Shown piece after piece: positions 1 through 8,024 of a stretch of DNA of 64,000 nucleotides. The notes beneath the pieces were generated by a model that was not told the DNA's origin, ran no database searches, and was given only the letters and a program-made list of their open reading frames with translations. Origin of the DNA: Pandoraea aquatica (GTDB taxonomy: Bacteria; Pseudomonadota; Gammaproteobacteria; Burkholderiales; Burkholderiaceae). Made by a program: the position numbers and the translations under genes. The stretch spans positions 496,001 through 560,000 of the forward strand of contig NZ_CABPSN010000003.1 of the NCBI RefSeq assembly GCF_902459565.1, given 5' to 3'. Each line of letters starts with the position of its first letter. Positions within the stretch are counted from its first letter, which is position 1.

Positions 1-154
1 CGGTCACGCGCACGGCGTTCTTCGACAGCAGGGTCGGATCGATGCCGTGCACGGAGACGGGAATGACGACCGGCGTGCCGGGCGGCAGACTATTTGCGCC
101 GCCTTCGGTCTGGCCGTCTTTACCGAGCAGCTTCTTGATGAATTTGCGGATCAC
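1..154 (-). CDS. pcnB: Poly(A) polymerase PcnB, N-terminal part (cut by window edge)
   Basis: Only about the first 51 codons are inside the window. The minus-strand frame starts at a GTG at 154-152 whose last bases form the TGA of the upstream HAD gene (GTGA overlap), so the two genes are translationally coupled. The reading begins VIRKFIKKLLGK and continues through IPVSVHGIDP and NAVRVT, which resembles the N-terminus of beta-proteobacterial PcnB. The known enzyme adds 3' A-tails to RNA, promoting decay by the degradosome. The catalytic nucleotidyltransferase motif lies beyond the edge, so the call rests on the N-terminal sequence and the usual hda-HAD-pcnB gene order. Confidence 0.75.
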   Translation of the reverse strand, partial: MIRKFIKKLLGKDGQTEGGANSLPPGTPVVIPVSVHGIDPTLLSKNAVRVT

Positions 155-831
155 TGGAACAACTCGAGAATGGGCCAGCGACGCGCCAGTGCGATTTCGC
201 GCAGCGCCTCATCGGGGTTCGTTGCCACCGGATGGTTCACCTTCTCCATCAGGGGGACGTCGTTGGCGGAATCGCTATAGAAAAAGGCGTGGTTGAAGTC
301 GCCCCAGGTCTTGCCGAGGCTGGCGAGCCACGCTTCGGTGCGGGTGATCTTGCCTTCGCGGAAGCTCGGCGTGCCCACGTACTCGCCGGTGTAACGCGCG
401 TTCGGGTCATCGCAGACGGTCGCCGGTTCGGTACCGATCAGGTGGTCGACACCGAAAGCCTTGGCGATGGGACGGGTGACGAACGTGTTCGTCGCCGTCA
501 CGATGGCGCACAGGTCGCCCGCCTTGCGGTGCATGTCGAGCAGTTCGAGCGCTTCGGGACGCACATGCGGCAGGATCGACTCTTCCATGTATTGCGCATG
601 CCAGGCGTCGAGCTGGTCACGCGGATAGCGTGCGAGCGGCGCGAGGCAGAAACGCAGATAGGCCGGCATGTCGAGCCGGCCTGCACGGTAGTCTTGATAG
701 AAGGCCTCGTTGGCCTGCGCGTACGAGTCGCGCTCGACCGCGCCCTGGCGCACGAGGAAACGGCCCCATTCCTTGTCGCTGTCGGTCGGCAGCAGGGTGT
801 GATCGAGATCGAAGAGAGCTAAATTGGTCAT
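151..831 (-). CDS. HAD-superfamily subfamily IB hydrolase (SerB/CicA-like phosphatase)
   Basis: The 226-residue protein starts MTNLALFDLDHTLL. D8 and D10 of the DxD motif I are the nucleophile and general acid of HAD phosphatases. Motif II is IVTATN near residue 112 and the C-terminal acidic motif is SDSANDVPLM near residue 188. These fit the IB subfamily of phosphoserine-phosphatase-like enzymes; the substrate cannot be read from sequence. The gene lies between hda and pcnB and overlaps pcnB by 4 nt. No Shine-Dalgarno is visible, but a TAAAAT hexamer (minus strand, 844-839) ends 7 nt before the ATG, which suggests a leaderless transcript. Confidence 0.88.
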   Translation of the reverse strand: MTNLALFDLDHTLLPTDSDKEWGRFLVRQGAVERDSYAQANEAFYQDYRAGRLDMPAYLRFCLAPLARYPRDQLDAWHAQYMEESILPHVRPEALELLDMHRKAGDLCAIVTATNTFVTRPIAKAFGVDHLIGTEPATVCDDPNARYTGEYVGTPSFREGKITRTEAWLASLGKTWGDFNHAFFYSDSANDVPLMEKVNHPVATNPDEALREIALARRWPILELFQ

Positions 832-973
832 TGCGCGAATTTTACCTGAAGCGAAGGGCCGTCTAATGTCGTTCGGTGATTGAGGGGGCTGGCACCTGCG
901 TGGAACGCGTGTCGAATGTTACCGAGAGGTACCTCATGTGATGTATCCGGTGATGTGTCCGATCGGCCACCGC

Positions 974-1684
974 TCAGGGTTTGCCGTCCGGCGGTGCCGG
1001 GTCGGTATGGGTGAGCATCTGGCGCAGCAACGGCAGCGTCACCGCCCGTTTTTGCTCCATCGAAAACCGGTCGAGCCGGTCGAGCAGGGCCATCAGGCTC
1101 GACATATCGCGCTCGAAGTGGGTGAGCAGATAGGCCGGGACGTCGGCCGCCAGTTGTAAACCCCGCTCGCGTGCAGCGTTTTGCAGCGCCTGCTTCTTGC
1201 CGTCGTCATCCAATCCCACAATGTGAAATACGAGGCCCCAGCCGAGGCGGGTGCGCAGGTCTTCGCGCAGCGGCATGTCGACCGGCGGCTGCGAGCCGGC
1301 GGCCACGAACGCGCAATGCGGACGGGCGCGAGTTTCGTTGAACAGATTGAAGGCGGCGATTTGTTGTGTGGGCGAGAGATTGTCGCTGTCGTCCACGCAG
1401 TAGACCGTGCTGGCGTCGTCGAACGTGAAGGCGGCCAGTGGGCTGTTGGGGCGCAGATAGCGCGCGCTCGGCCCCATGGCGTGGCACAGGGCTTCCATCA
1501 GATGGGTGCGGCCGGACCCGACAGCTCCCCAGAGGTAGATGCCGCGGTCGCGCGCCGTGCCCGACGAGAGTTCGGCGGGAAGGTCGGCAAGCGTCTGCGC
1601 CGCCTCGCGGTTGGGCCCGACAATAAAATTGTCGAACGTCGCGGGCGGCGGGGTGCCGAGGTCGAGATACAGTTGCTGAATCAC
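974..1684 (-). CDS. hda: DnaA regulatory inactivator Hda
   Basis: A 236-residue DnaA-like AAA+ protein. In the family, Hda binds the DNA-loaded beta clamp and stimulates ATP hydrolysis by DnaA, preventing over-initiation. The start MIQQLYLDL carries the short N-terminal QLxLxL clamp-binding motif. The Walker A region is GAVGSGRTHL, with arginine in place of the usual lysine, as is common in Hda. Walker B is VYCVDD near residue 95. The start codon is a GTG at 1684 with no clear Shine-Dalgarno. The gene is divergent from purM and upstream of the HAD and pcnB genes, a normal arrangement in Burkholderiales. Confidence 0.92.
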   Translation of the reverse strand: MIQQLYLDLGTPPPATFDNFIVGPNREAAQTLADLPAELSSGTARDRGIYLWGAVGSGRTHLMEALCHAMGPSARYLRPNSPLAAFTFDDASTVYCVDDSDNLSPTQQIAAFNLFNETRARPHCAFVAAGSQPPVDMPLREDLRTRLGWGLVFHIVGLDDDGKKQALQNAARERGLQLAADVPAYLLTHFERDMSSLMALLDRLDRFSMEQKRAVTLPLLRQMLTHTDPAPPDGKP

Positions 1685-1790
1685 GAACGAAGAAAGCCGG
1701 CTAAAGGCCGGCAGAGTACGGTTTACGGGGCACGCCGGGTATTCCTGGCGTCCGATATCCGCTTTGCGTGCCGAAAGGTCACGCGCATCG

Positions 1791-1809
1791 GGTAAAATCG
1801 CATTTTACC
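1791..1809. promoter_or_regulatory. Palindrome containing face-to-face -10-like hexamers between hda and purM
   Basis: GGTAAAATCGCATTTTACC is a perfect inverted repeat with 8-bp arms and a 3-nt centre. It lies in the 146-bp gap between the divergent hda and purM starts. Read on either strand it contains TAAAAT, so it could be two overlapping -10 elements or an operator controlling both genes. The role is inferred from position and symmetry only. Confidence 0.5.
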
Positions 1810-1830
1810 GAACCTTGATGCATTCCCGTC

Positions 1831-2877
1831 ATGTCACACCCTAACGAAACTTCCGGCCTTTCCTATCGCGACGCTGGCGTCGACATCGAAGCGGGCGACG
1901 CATTGGTCGAAGCGATCAAGCCGTTTGCCAAGAAAACCCTGCGCGACGGCGTGCTGGGCGGCATCGGCGGCTTTGGCGCACTGTTCGAAGTGCCCAAGCG
2001 CTACAAGGAGCCGGTGCTCGTTTCGGGGACCGACGGCGTGGGCACCAAGCTCAAGCTGGCCTTCACGCTGAACAAGCACGACACGGTCGGCCAGGATCTG
2101 GTCGCCATGAGCGTGAACGACATTCTGGTGCAGGGTGCCGAGCCGCTGTTCTTCCTGGACTACTTCGCCTGCGGCAAGCTGGACGTGGCTACAGCCGCGA
2201 CGGTCGTCAAGGGCATCGCCCAGGGTTGCGAGCTGTCCGGTTGCGCGCTGATCGGCGGTGAGACGGCGGAAATGCCGAGCATGTACCCGGACGGCGAGTA
2301 CGATCTGGCCGGTTTCGCGGTCGGTGCGGTCGAAAAGAGCAAGATCATCGACGGCAAGTCGATCGTCCCGGGCGACGTGGTGTTGGGTCTGGCCTCGTCG
2401 GGTGCGCATTCGAACGGTTACTCGCTGGTTCGCAAGATCATCGAAGTCGCCAAGCCGGATCTGGACGCAGACTTCCACGGCCAGCCGCTGCGCGACGTGC
2501 TGATGGCGCCGACGCGTATTTACGTCAAGCCGCTGCTGGCGCTGATGGAAACGCTGACGGTCAAGGGTATGGCCCACATCACGGGTGGTGGCATCGTCGA
2601 GAACATCCCGCGCGTGTTGCAGGATCACCTCACGGCCGACATCAAGCAGGACGCCTGGACGCTCCCGCCGCTGTTCCAGTGGCTGCAGGAGCACGGCAAG
2701 GTGGCCGATGCCGAAATGCACCGCGTGTTCAACTGCGGTATCGGCATGGCGGTGATCGTGTCGGCGGCCGACGCGGACGCTGCGGTCAAGCACCTCGAAG
2801 CCTCGGGCGAGACGGTCTACCGTCTGGGCACGATCCGCGAGCGCAAGGAAGGCGAAGCGCAAACGATCGTGTCGTAA
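1831..2877 (+). CDS. purM: Phosphoribosylformylglycinamidine cyclo-ligase (AIR synthetase)
   Basis: The 348-residue protein has the family length and motifs. It catalyses ATP-dependent ring closure of FGAM to AIR, the fifth step of de novo purine synthesis. [12 protein letters not shown] begins the protein, the nucleotide-binding segment [14 protein letters not shown] is near residues 63-76, and the conserved GGETAEMP is near residue 141. [13 protein letters not shown] near residue 250 belongs to the C-terminal PurM/PurS-like domain. The gene is monocistronic, divergent from hda, and followed 24 bp after the stop by a strong intrinsic terminator. Confidence 0.97.
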   Translation: MSHPNETSGLSYRDAGVDIEAGDALVEAIKPFAKKTLRDGVLGGIGGFGALFEVPKRYKEPVLVSGTDGVGTKLKLAFTLNKHDTVGQDLVAMSVNDILVQGAEPLFFLDYFACGKLDVATAATVVKGIAQGCELSGCALIGGETAEMPSMYPDGEYDLAGFAVGAVEKSKIIDGKSIVPGDVVLGLASSGAHSNGYSLVRKIIEVAKPDLDADFHGQPLRDVLMAPTRIYVKPLLALMETLTVKGMAHITGGGIVENIPRVLQDHLTADIKQDAWTLPPLFQWLQEHGKVADAEMHRVFNCGIGMAVIVSAADADAAVKHLEASGETVYRLGTIRERKEGEAQTIVS

Positions 2878-2900
2878 GACATTCGTCGTCAGGAATGCAC

Positions 2901-2936
2901 AAAGCCCGCCGGAGATACGGCGGGCTTTTTGTTTTT
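2901..2936 (+). terminator. Rho-independent terminator of purM
   Basis: GCCCGCCG and CGGCGGGC arms (the inner part spanning gagatacggc) are followed by TTTTTGTTTTT. It sits 24 bp after the purM stop codon and separates purM from the convergent MFS gene. Confidence 0.85.
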
Positions 2937-2996
2937 GGGCAGCGGGTTGTCATCGACTGCGCTCGGGCAGTGTTCGCCGTCGCCGCTTCGACGATG

Positions 2997-4556
2997 TCAG
3001 CACGCTGTCTCTTGCGCCGCCACCCGTCTGCGCGTTTCTCCGAGACAGAAAAACACAACGATTGCACACAAGATCGTCGCCATGGCGAGGCGGTCGAGCA
3101 AGGCGGACAACGCTTGTTCGTAGGCGTCACGCAATACCGCTTCGCTCCACACAGGGACGCTTGCCGCCGCACCATGAAGATCGCCCGCCACGATGCGGTT
3201 GACCGCCTCACGGGCGATGTTGGGCACCACAGCGCCGTGCACGTCAGGCAAGTGCGTGCCAATCAGCGCGATTAGCACCCCGCCCACGAGCGCGAGCGCA
3301 AGACCTTCGCTCGCCACACGCGTCGTGTTGAAGATGCCCATGGCCATGCCTGCACGTTCCGTCGGCACGACACTGACCGACAAGCCATCCATCAGTCCCC
3401 ACGGTATCGCGCTGCCGGTGCCGATCACGAGCATGGGCCAAAGCGATGGACTCAATACGCTTGTGTCCTGCATGCCGTTGCAACGCGCAAGCCAGAGCAA
3501 GCCCGCCGCTGCGATCACGAGTCCGGCACTGCACAGCACGCCAGCAGGAATACGTCGGGCGAGTTGCGTCGCGACGAACGGCACGACAAGCATCGGCAAC
3601 GACAGCGCCACCATCTTCAGCCCCGCCACGATCTCACTGTCGCCGTGCACGCCGATGAAGCGCAGTGGCAGCAATACGAGCAGCACGATGTAGCAAAGGC
3701 ACGTGGCAATCGGCAGCATCTGCACGCCGATGAAGCGTACGTAACGAAACAATGTCAGGTCGAGCATCGGATGCGCGACACGTCGTTCGACGATGACGAA
3801 CGCGATCGCCAGCAACAACGCCAACACGAGCGTACCGATGACCTCCGGTGCCGTTGCCCCGAGCGCCGGTGCCTGAATCACACCGTAAGTGAAGCAGGCG
3901 AGGGCACCGGTGAACGTCAGCGTGCCGGGCCAGTCGAGGCCGGTGGCCGCCGGATCTCGCGACTCACGCACGCACTGCGCACCGACGACGAGCGCCAGCG
4001 CGGAGACGGCGGCCGTCGCACCGAATACGCCTTGCCATCCGAAGCGCGCAATCAACGCGCCGGCAAGTAGGGGGCCAAACGCCAGGCCGACACCGAAGGT
4101 CGTCCCCAAGAGGCCGTAAGCGCGGGCGCGGGCGTGACCGTCGAAGTCTTGCGCGAGCGACGCTCCTCCACCGGCGAGCGTCGCCGCACCCGCCATGCCT
4201 TGCAGCGCACGAAGCCAGTCGACGGCAAGCGCGGAGCGCGCCAGCATTAGCCCAAGCGAGATCAGCAGCAATGCGCCCACGCCCAGCAAGAAAACACGTT
4301 TGCGGCCGAACGCGTCGGCGCATGCCCCGGCGGCCATCAGGCAGCCGCCGAACGCCAGCATGAATGCACTGGTGATCCAGCGCATCTCCACCGCACTGCC
4401 GTGCAGCGCCGCACCGATGGCGGGGGTGGCGACGGCGCCGCCGGAAAAACTCATCGGCAGCAACAACGCCGCGATGCAGACGGAAAACAAACCCAGCAAC
4501 CGGCGGCGCAGCGAGGCGTCCGTTTGCGGTGAGCCTCGAGAAGTCGTGATCGACAT
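2997..4556 (-). CDS. MFS transporter, DHA2 (EmrB/QacA-type) drug:proton antiporter family
   Basis: A 519-residue inner-membrane protein with about 14 predicted hydrophobic segments, the DHA2 length and topology. The loop after TM2 carries the MFS signature DAFGRKRVFLLG. The TM5 region has GTTFGVGLAFGPLLAGALI, the antiporter motif C pattern of drug exporters. An in-frame ATG lies 30 nt further upstream, but the start at 4556 is preceded by AGGA at about 9 nt, so I prefer it. It is divergent from a LysR gene at 4783 that probably controls it. Substrate unknown; multidrug or metabolite efflux is the family role. Confidence 0.88.
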   Translation of the reverse strand: MSITTSRGSPQTDASLRRRLLGLFSVCIAALLLPMSFSGGAVATPAIGAALHGSAVEMRWITSAFMLAFGGCLMAAGACADAFGRKRVFLLGVGALLLISLGLMLARSALAVDWLRALQGMAGAATLAGGGASLAQDFDGHARARAYGLLGTTFGVGLAFGPLLAGALIARFGWQGVFGATAAVSALALVVGAQCVRESRDPAATGLDWPGTLTFTGALACFTYGVIQAPALGATAPEVIGTLVLALLLAIAFVIVERRVAHPMLDLTLFRYVRFIGVQMLPIATCLCYIVLLVLLPLRFIGVHGDSEIVAGLKMVALSLPMLVVPFVATQLARRIPAGVLCSAGLVIAAAGLLWLARCNGMQDTSVLSPSLWPMLVIGTGSAIPWGLMDGLSVSVVPTERAGMAMGIFNTTRVASEGLALALVGGVLIALIGTHLPDVHGAVVPNIAREAVNRIVAGDLHGAAASVPVWSEAVLRDAYEQALSALLDRLAMATILCAIVVFFCLGETRRRVAAQETAC

Positions 4557-4688
4557 GAACAGATCCTGAAGAAGACGCGAATCCATACGAATCGACGCGT
4601 CGCAGACGAAAGAGGAACGTCGGCCGACGTCACGTCATACATGCTAGGGAATCGTCAATCGAGAATAAACAGGCGATGAGTTCAAAGA

Positions 4689-4709
4689 TTAAGGAATAAA
4701 ATTCCGTAA
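4689..4709. promoter_or_regulatory. Candidate LysR operator between MFS and LysR genes
   Basis: The sequence reads TTA-n-GGAAT-AAA-ATTCC-n-TAA, an interrupted inverted repeat with LysR-like T-N11-A spacing in an AT-rich stretch of the divergent intergenic region. Assignment to the regulator at 4783-5664 is inference from position. Confidence 0.5.
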
Positions 4710-4782
4710 TTGATGGGGCAGTGACACGTGACACTGCCGGACGACCGACGGCGCGCGGTCCGCGAGTGAGAGGTAAGCGACG

Positions 4783-5664
4783 ATGGACAATCTGGCGGAA
4801 ATTACGGCTTTCGTACGGGCGGCCGAGACCTTGAGTTTCGTGGCAGCGGGGCGCGCAACGGGCGTGTCGGCATCGGCCATCGGCAAGCAAATCGCGAGAC
4901 TCGAAACGACGCTCGGCGTACGGCTCTTTCAGCGCAGCACGCGACGCGTGAATCTCACCGAGGCCGGTCAGATGTACTTTGAGCGCTGCCGTCGCGTACT
5001 CGATGAGCTGGCCGACGCGCGCGCCATGCTCTCGCGGGTGTCGCAAACGCCGCGAGGCAAATTGCGCATCGGGCTGCCGGTCACGGCATATCGCTTCGTA
5101 ATGCCGCTGTTACCTGCCTTCGCCGAAAAGTATCCGGACATCGAACTTGATCTGAATTTCGACGACCGTATCGTCGACCTGATCGAAAGCGGCCTGGATG
5201 TGGTGATTCGCAGCGGCGACCTGCCCGACTCAACGCTCATGTCGCGAAAGGTCGGACCGTTTCGGTTCTTGTTGTGCGCATCGCCACGCTATCTCGCGAA
5301 GCGGGGCACGCCGCAATCGCCCGCCGATCTGGCGACGCACGCATGCATCCGCTTTCGCTTTCCGACGTCGGGGAAATTACAACCGTGGGCCTTTGCGGCA
5401 GAGGTGACGAACGAACCGAAGCTACCCACGAGCCTCACATGCAACAACATGGAGGCGTTGCTAAGCGCGACGACGCACGGGCTAGGCATTGCGTACGTGC
5501 CCGACTTCCTTGCGCGCGACGCGCTTGCTACCGGACAACTTCAGTCGTTCCTTGGTGAGCACCTGGCGAACCCAGGGCAGTTCTGGATGCTCTGGCCGTC
5601 GAGCCGGCATCTCTCGCCGAAGCTGCGCGTGTTCGTCGACTTCATGTGCGACCGGATGCTGTGA
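4783..5664 (+). CDS. LysR-family transcriptional regulator
   Basis: The 293-residue protein has an N-terminal winged helix-turn-helix (FVRAAETLSFVAAGRATG, then SASAIGKQIARLE, residues about 10-45) and the family segment LGVRLFQRSTRRVNLTEAG. The rest is a periplasmic-binding-protein-like effector domain (about 90-290), resembling the CrgA/DsdC-type LysR proteins usually divergent from efflux or redox genes. It faces away from the DHA2 exporter, so it is the likely regulator of that gene. Inducer unknown. Confidence 0.93.
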   Translation: MDNLAEITAFVRAAETLSFVAAGRATGVSASAIGKQIARLETTLGVRLFQRSTRRVNLTEAGQMYFERCRRVLDELADARAMLSRVSQTPRGKLRIGLPVTAYRFVMPLLPAFAEKYPDIELDLNFDDRIVDLIESGLDVVIRSGDLPDSTLMSRKVGPFRFLLCASPRYLAKRGTPQSPADLATHACIRFRFPTSGKLQPWAFAAEVTNEPKLPTSLTCNNMEALLSATTHGLGIAYVPDFLARDALATGQLQSFLGEHLANPGQFWMLWPSSRHLSPKLRVFVDFMCDRML

Positions 5665-5688
5665 GCATCGCTCGCGGGCGGCGAAGCA

Positions 5689-6603
5689 TCACCGCTTCAT
5701 CCGCGCTTCCACCGCCGCCATCACATCATCCAGTGTCGTTTCCATCACTCGCACAAGATCGTCCAGCTGAGCGCTCGGCGCGGCGGCGCGCGGCGTAATG
5801 CGCAGGGTGTGAAAGGGCATCGACGGCTCGAAGCGTCGCAATACGAGATCGGAATCGAGGAAGTCGTAGGCCGACACCGGGTGCAGCAATCCGATACCGA
5901 CGTTCTCCTTGACCATCGTGCCGATGTTGATCGAATAGCGCGCCGTGGCCACGACCTGCTCGTGCAGATGGCCGTCGGCGAAGAGTTGATCCATGCCCCA
6001 GCGAATCATGTCCGTCGGCTCGTACGAGAGAATCGGCTGGCCCTTCAGATCGGCCAGACGAATCACCTTCTTGCGTGCGAGCGCATGACCCGCAGGCAAC
6101 GCGCAAATCGCGTCGAGTTTGGCAAAGGAGACGGCGTCGGTCGCGGCCACGTCGATGGTGTCGGTCACCAGTCCCAGCGCCAGTTGATGTGTGACGACCT
6201 GATCGCGAATCAGGTCTGACGCCCCCGTCGTCAACGCCAGTTGCACGCTCGGATACAACGCGCGGTAGCCCGCCATCACACGCGCGGAGAATCCTAGCCC
6301 GAACGAGACGACCGACCCGACACGAATCACGGCCCGGTCGGGGTTGCGCAGATTCAGCGCGAACTCGCGGATGTTGTCGAGACCCGCATAACGGCGCTCG
6401 ACTTCTTCGAACAGGGCGAACGCTTCCGCCGTCGGCTCGAGACGGCCCCGCGCACGGTCGAACAGCGTCAGACGTGTCGAGCGTTCGAGATCGGCGACGA
6501 GACGGCTCACCGCAGACTGCGACGTGCCGAGCACCTGTGCCGCTTTGGTGGTCGTGCGCGTGAGCATCAGCGCCCGAAAGGCGTCGATGTGCCGGAAATC
6601 CAT
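5689..6603 (-). CDS. LysR-family regulator of the downstream end of the ABC/peptidase operon
   Basis: A 304-residue LysR protein. The HTH is near residues 5-45 (FRALMLTRTTTKAAQVLG, then SQSAVSRLVADLE), followed by LTLFDRARGRLEPTAEA. The effector domain has the FGLGFSARVMAGYRALYPSV segment seen in the OccR/NocR opine-type branch. Its ATG at 6603 is preceded by GGAG. It lies 117 bp beyond the last enzyme gene of the ABC transporter/amidohydrolase run on the same strand, so it may be co-transcribed and regulate that run. The opine/amino-acid-like relationship is by eye and only moderately certain. Confidence 0.9.
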   Translation of the reverse strand: MDFRHIDAFRALMLTRTTTKAAQVLGTSQSAVSRLVADLERSTRLTLFDRARGRLEPTAEAFALFEEVERRYAGLDNIREFALNLRNPDRAVIRVGSVVSFGLGFSARVMAGYRALYPSVQLALTTGASDLIRDQVVTHQLALGLVTDTIDVAATDAVSFAKLDAICALPAGHALARKKVIRLADLKGQPILSYEPTDMIRWGMDQLFADGHLHEQVVATARYSINIGTMVKENVGIGLLHPVSAYDFLDSDLVLRRFEPSMPFHTLRITPRAAAPSAQLDDLVRVMETTLDDVMAAVEARMKR

Positions 6604-6720
6604 CGATTCTCCACGGAAGGTTGGCGTGTGGGCAGACGTGTCAGGCCGCAGACTCAGGCGTGAGCGACGACGCGCGAACCCCTGAAGCGCGTCGCCTCCC
6701 CATCCGGTGCAGCCCCTGCC

Positions 6721-7962
6721 TTACAGCGCGAAAGCGTGGATTTTACCGCCCTTCATCACCATCGGAATTCGCTCCCCCTGACCGAGCAGGCAGTCGAGCG
6801 ACGCGAGCGGGTTACCGTCGACGATCAGCACATCGGCATGCGCACCGGGCACGATCTCGCCCAGTTGTCCCGACTGTCCGAGCACCTCCGCGCCGACGAC
6901 CGTCGCACTGCGCAGAATCTCCGCCGGCGACAGCACTTCGGCGCGCAGACGGAACTCGTCGCTTTGCAAACGCTGCGACTCGCCGAGCAGGTCCGAGCCG
7001 TAACCCATCTTCACACCGGCTTCGCGGAAGATCTCCAGCGAGCGCAGACCGGCCGCGTGCACGTCGGCAATCTTCGCGACGCTGTCGTCCGGCAGGCCGA
7101 GCGACTTGCCTTCGTTGGCGAGCGCGTCGTAGGTCACGAGCGTAGGTACGGCAAACGCGCCTTGCTCTGCCATGAAGCGTGCGGTCGGGGTATCGACAAG
7201 GTTGCCGTGCTCGATGGTGCGCACACCGCAACGCACGGCACGTTCGATGGCCGCCGCCGTGTAGGCATGCGCGAGCACATAGGTGCCGCGCCCGCGTGCC
7301 TCCGCGACAATGGCGCGGATTTCGTCTTCCGAATAGCCCCATGCCCCGACGGGATCGGTCGGCGACGCCACGCCGCCCGACGCCATGATCTTGATCTGGT
7401 CGGCACCCATTTGCAGTTCTTCGCGCACGGCGCGGCGCACTTCGTCCACGCCGTCGGCCACACGTGAGAGCGCGCCGACGCGCACGCAGCACGGGCAAGG
7501 GCCATCAGTGCCGATGTAATCCGTGCGCGGACGTCCGTCACCGTGTCCGCCGGTCTGGCTGATGGCGCGACCCGATACGAACAGGCGCGGACCTTCGGCC
7601 AACCCACTCTCGACTGCATGCTTGATGGCGTGACCTGCACCACCCGCATCGCGCACGGTGGTGAAACCCCGTCGCAACATGCCTTGCAGAATCGGTACCG
7701 ATTTGAGCGTGACGAGCACGTTCGGCAGATGCGCCTGCGCCGAGAGATTGAGTTGCGTGGCGTGTACGTGCACGTGCAGATCGATGAGACCCGGCATGAC
7801 GGTGCGGCCGTGCGCGTCGATCTCGCGCGCCGACGTCGCCCGAATCGGTTTGTCCGAGACTTCCTTGATGCGTCCGTTTTCAATCAGCACAGCGTGATCT
7901 TCGCGAAGCTCGCCCTTGACGGGGTCCAGCAGCGCGCAGTTCGACAGCAGAATCGACTCCAT
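6721..7962 (-). CDS. Metal-dependent amidohydrolase (prolidase/Xaa-Arg-type dipeptidase subgroup)
   Basis: A 413-residue amidohydrolase-superfamily enzyme. The HxH metal motif is in GLIDLHVHVH near residue 60. TTVRDAGGAG and SGRAISQTGGHGD follow. The carboxylated-lysine region is QIKIMASGG. Later metal-binding histidines lie in VLAHAYT and IEHGNL, and the catalytic aspartate in YGSDLLGE. This layout matches the bacterial amidohydrolase group that includes Xaa-Pro and Xaa-Arg/Lys dipeptidases. The ATG at 7962 is chosen because GGAGGAG lies directly upstream; a longer frame starts at 8028. It follows an M24 protein and an ABC importer, implying a catabolic role on an imported amide or dipeptide. 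Confidence 0.85.
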   Translation of the reverse strand: MESILLSNCALLDPVKGELREDHAVLIENGRIKEVSDKPIRATSAREIDAHGRTVMPGLIDLHVHVHATQLNLSAQAHLPNVLVTLKSVPILQGMLRRGFTTVRDAGGAGHAIKHAVESGLAEGPRLFVSGRAISQTGGHGDGRPRTDYIGTDGPCPCCVRVGALSRVADGVDEVRRAVREELQMGADQIKIMASGGVASPTDPVGAWGYSEDEIRAIVAEARGRGTYVLAHAYTAAAIERAVRCGVRTIEHGNLVDTPTARFMAEQGAFAVPTLVTYDALANEGKSLGLPDDSVAKIADVHAAGLRSLEIFREAGVKMGYGSDLLGESQRLQSDEFRLRAEVLSPAEILRSATVVGAEVLGQSGQLGEIVPGAHADVLIVDGNPLASLDCLLGQGERIPMVMKGGKIHAFAL

Positions 7963-8024
7963 GACTTCTCCTCCGGGATGTTGTTTTATGCGGACGGCTC
8001 GTAAGCCGCGCCCGCGTTCCGCTT

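Noticed and set aside
1834-2862. Long minus-strand frame opposite purM
   Set aside because: It is a GC-rich shadow with Arg/His/Asp-rich composition and no recognisable domain, while purM on the plus strand is complete and conserved.
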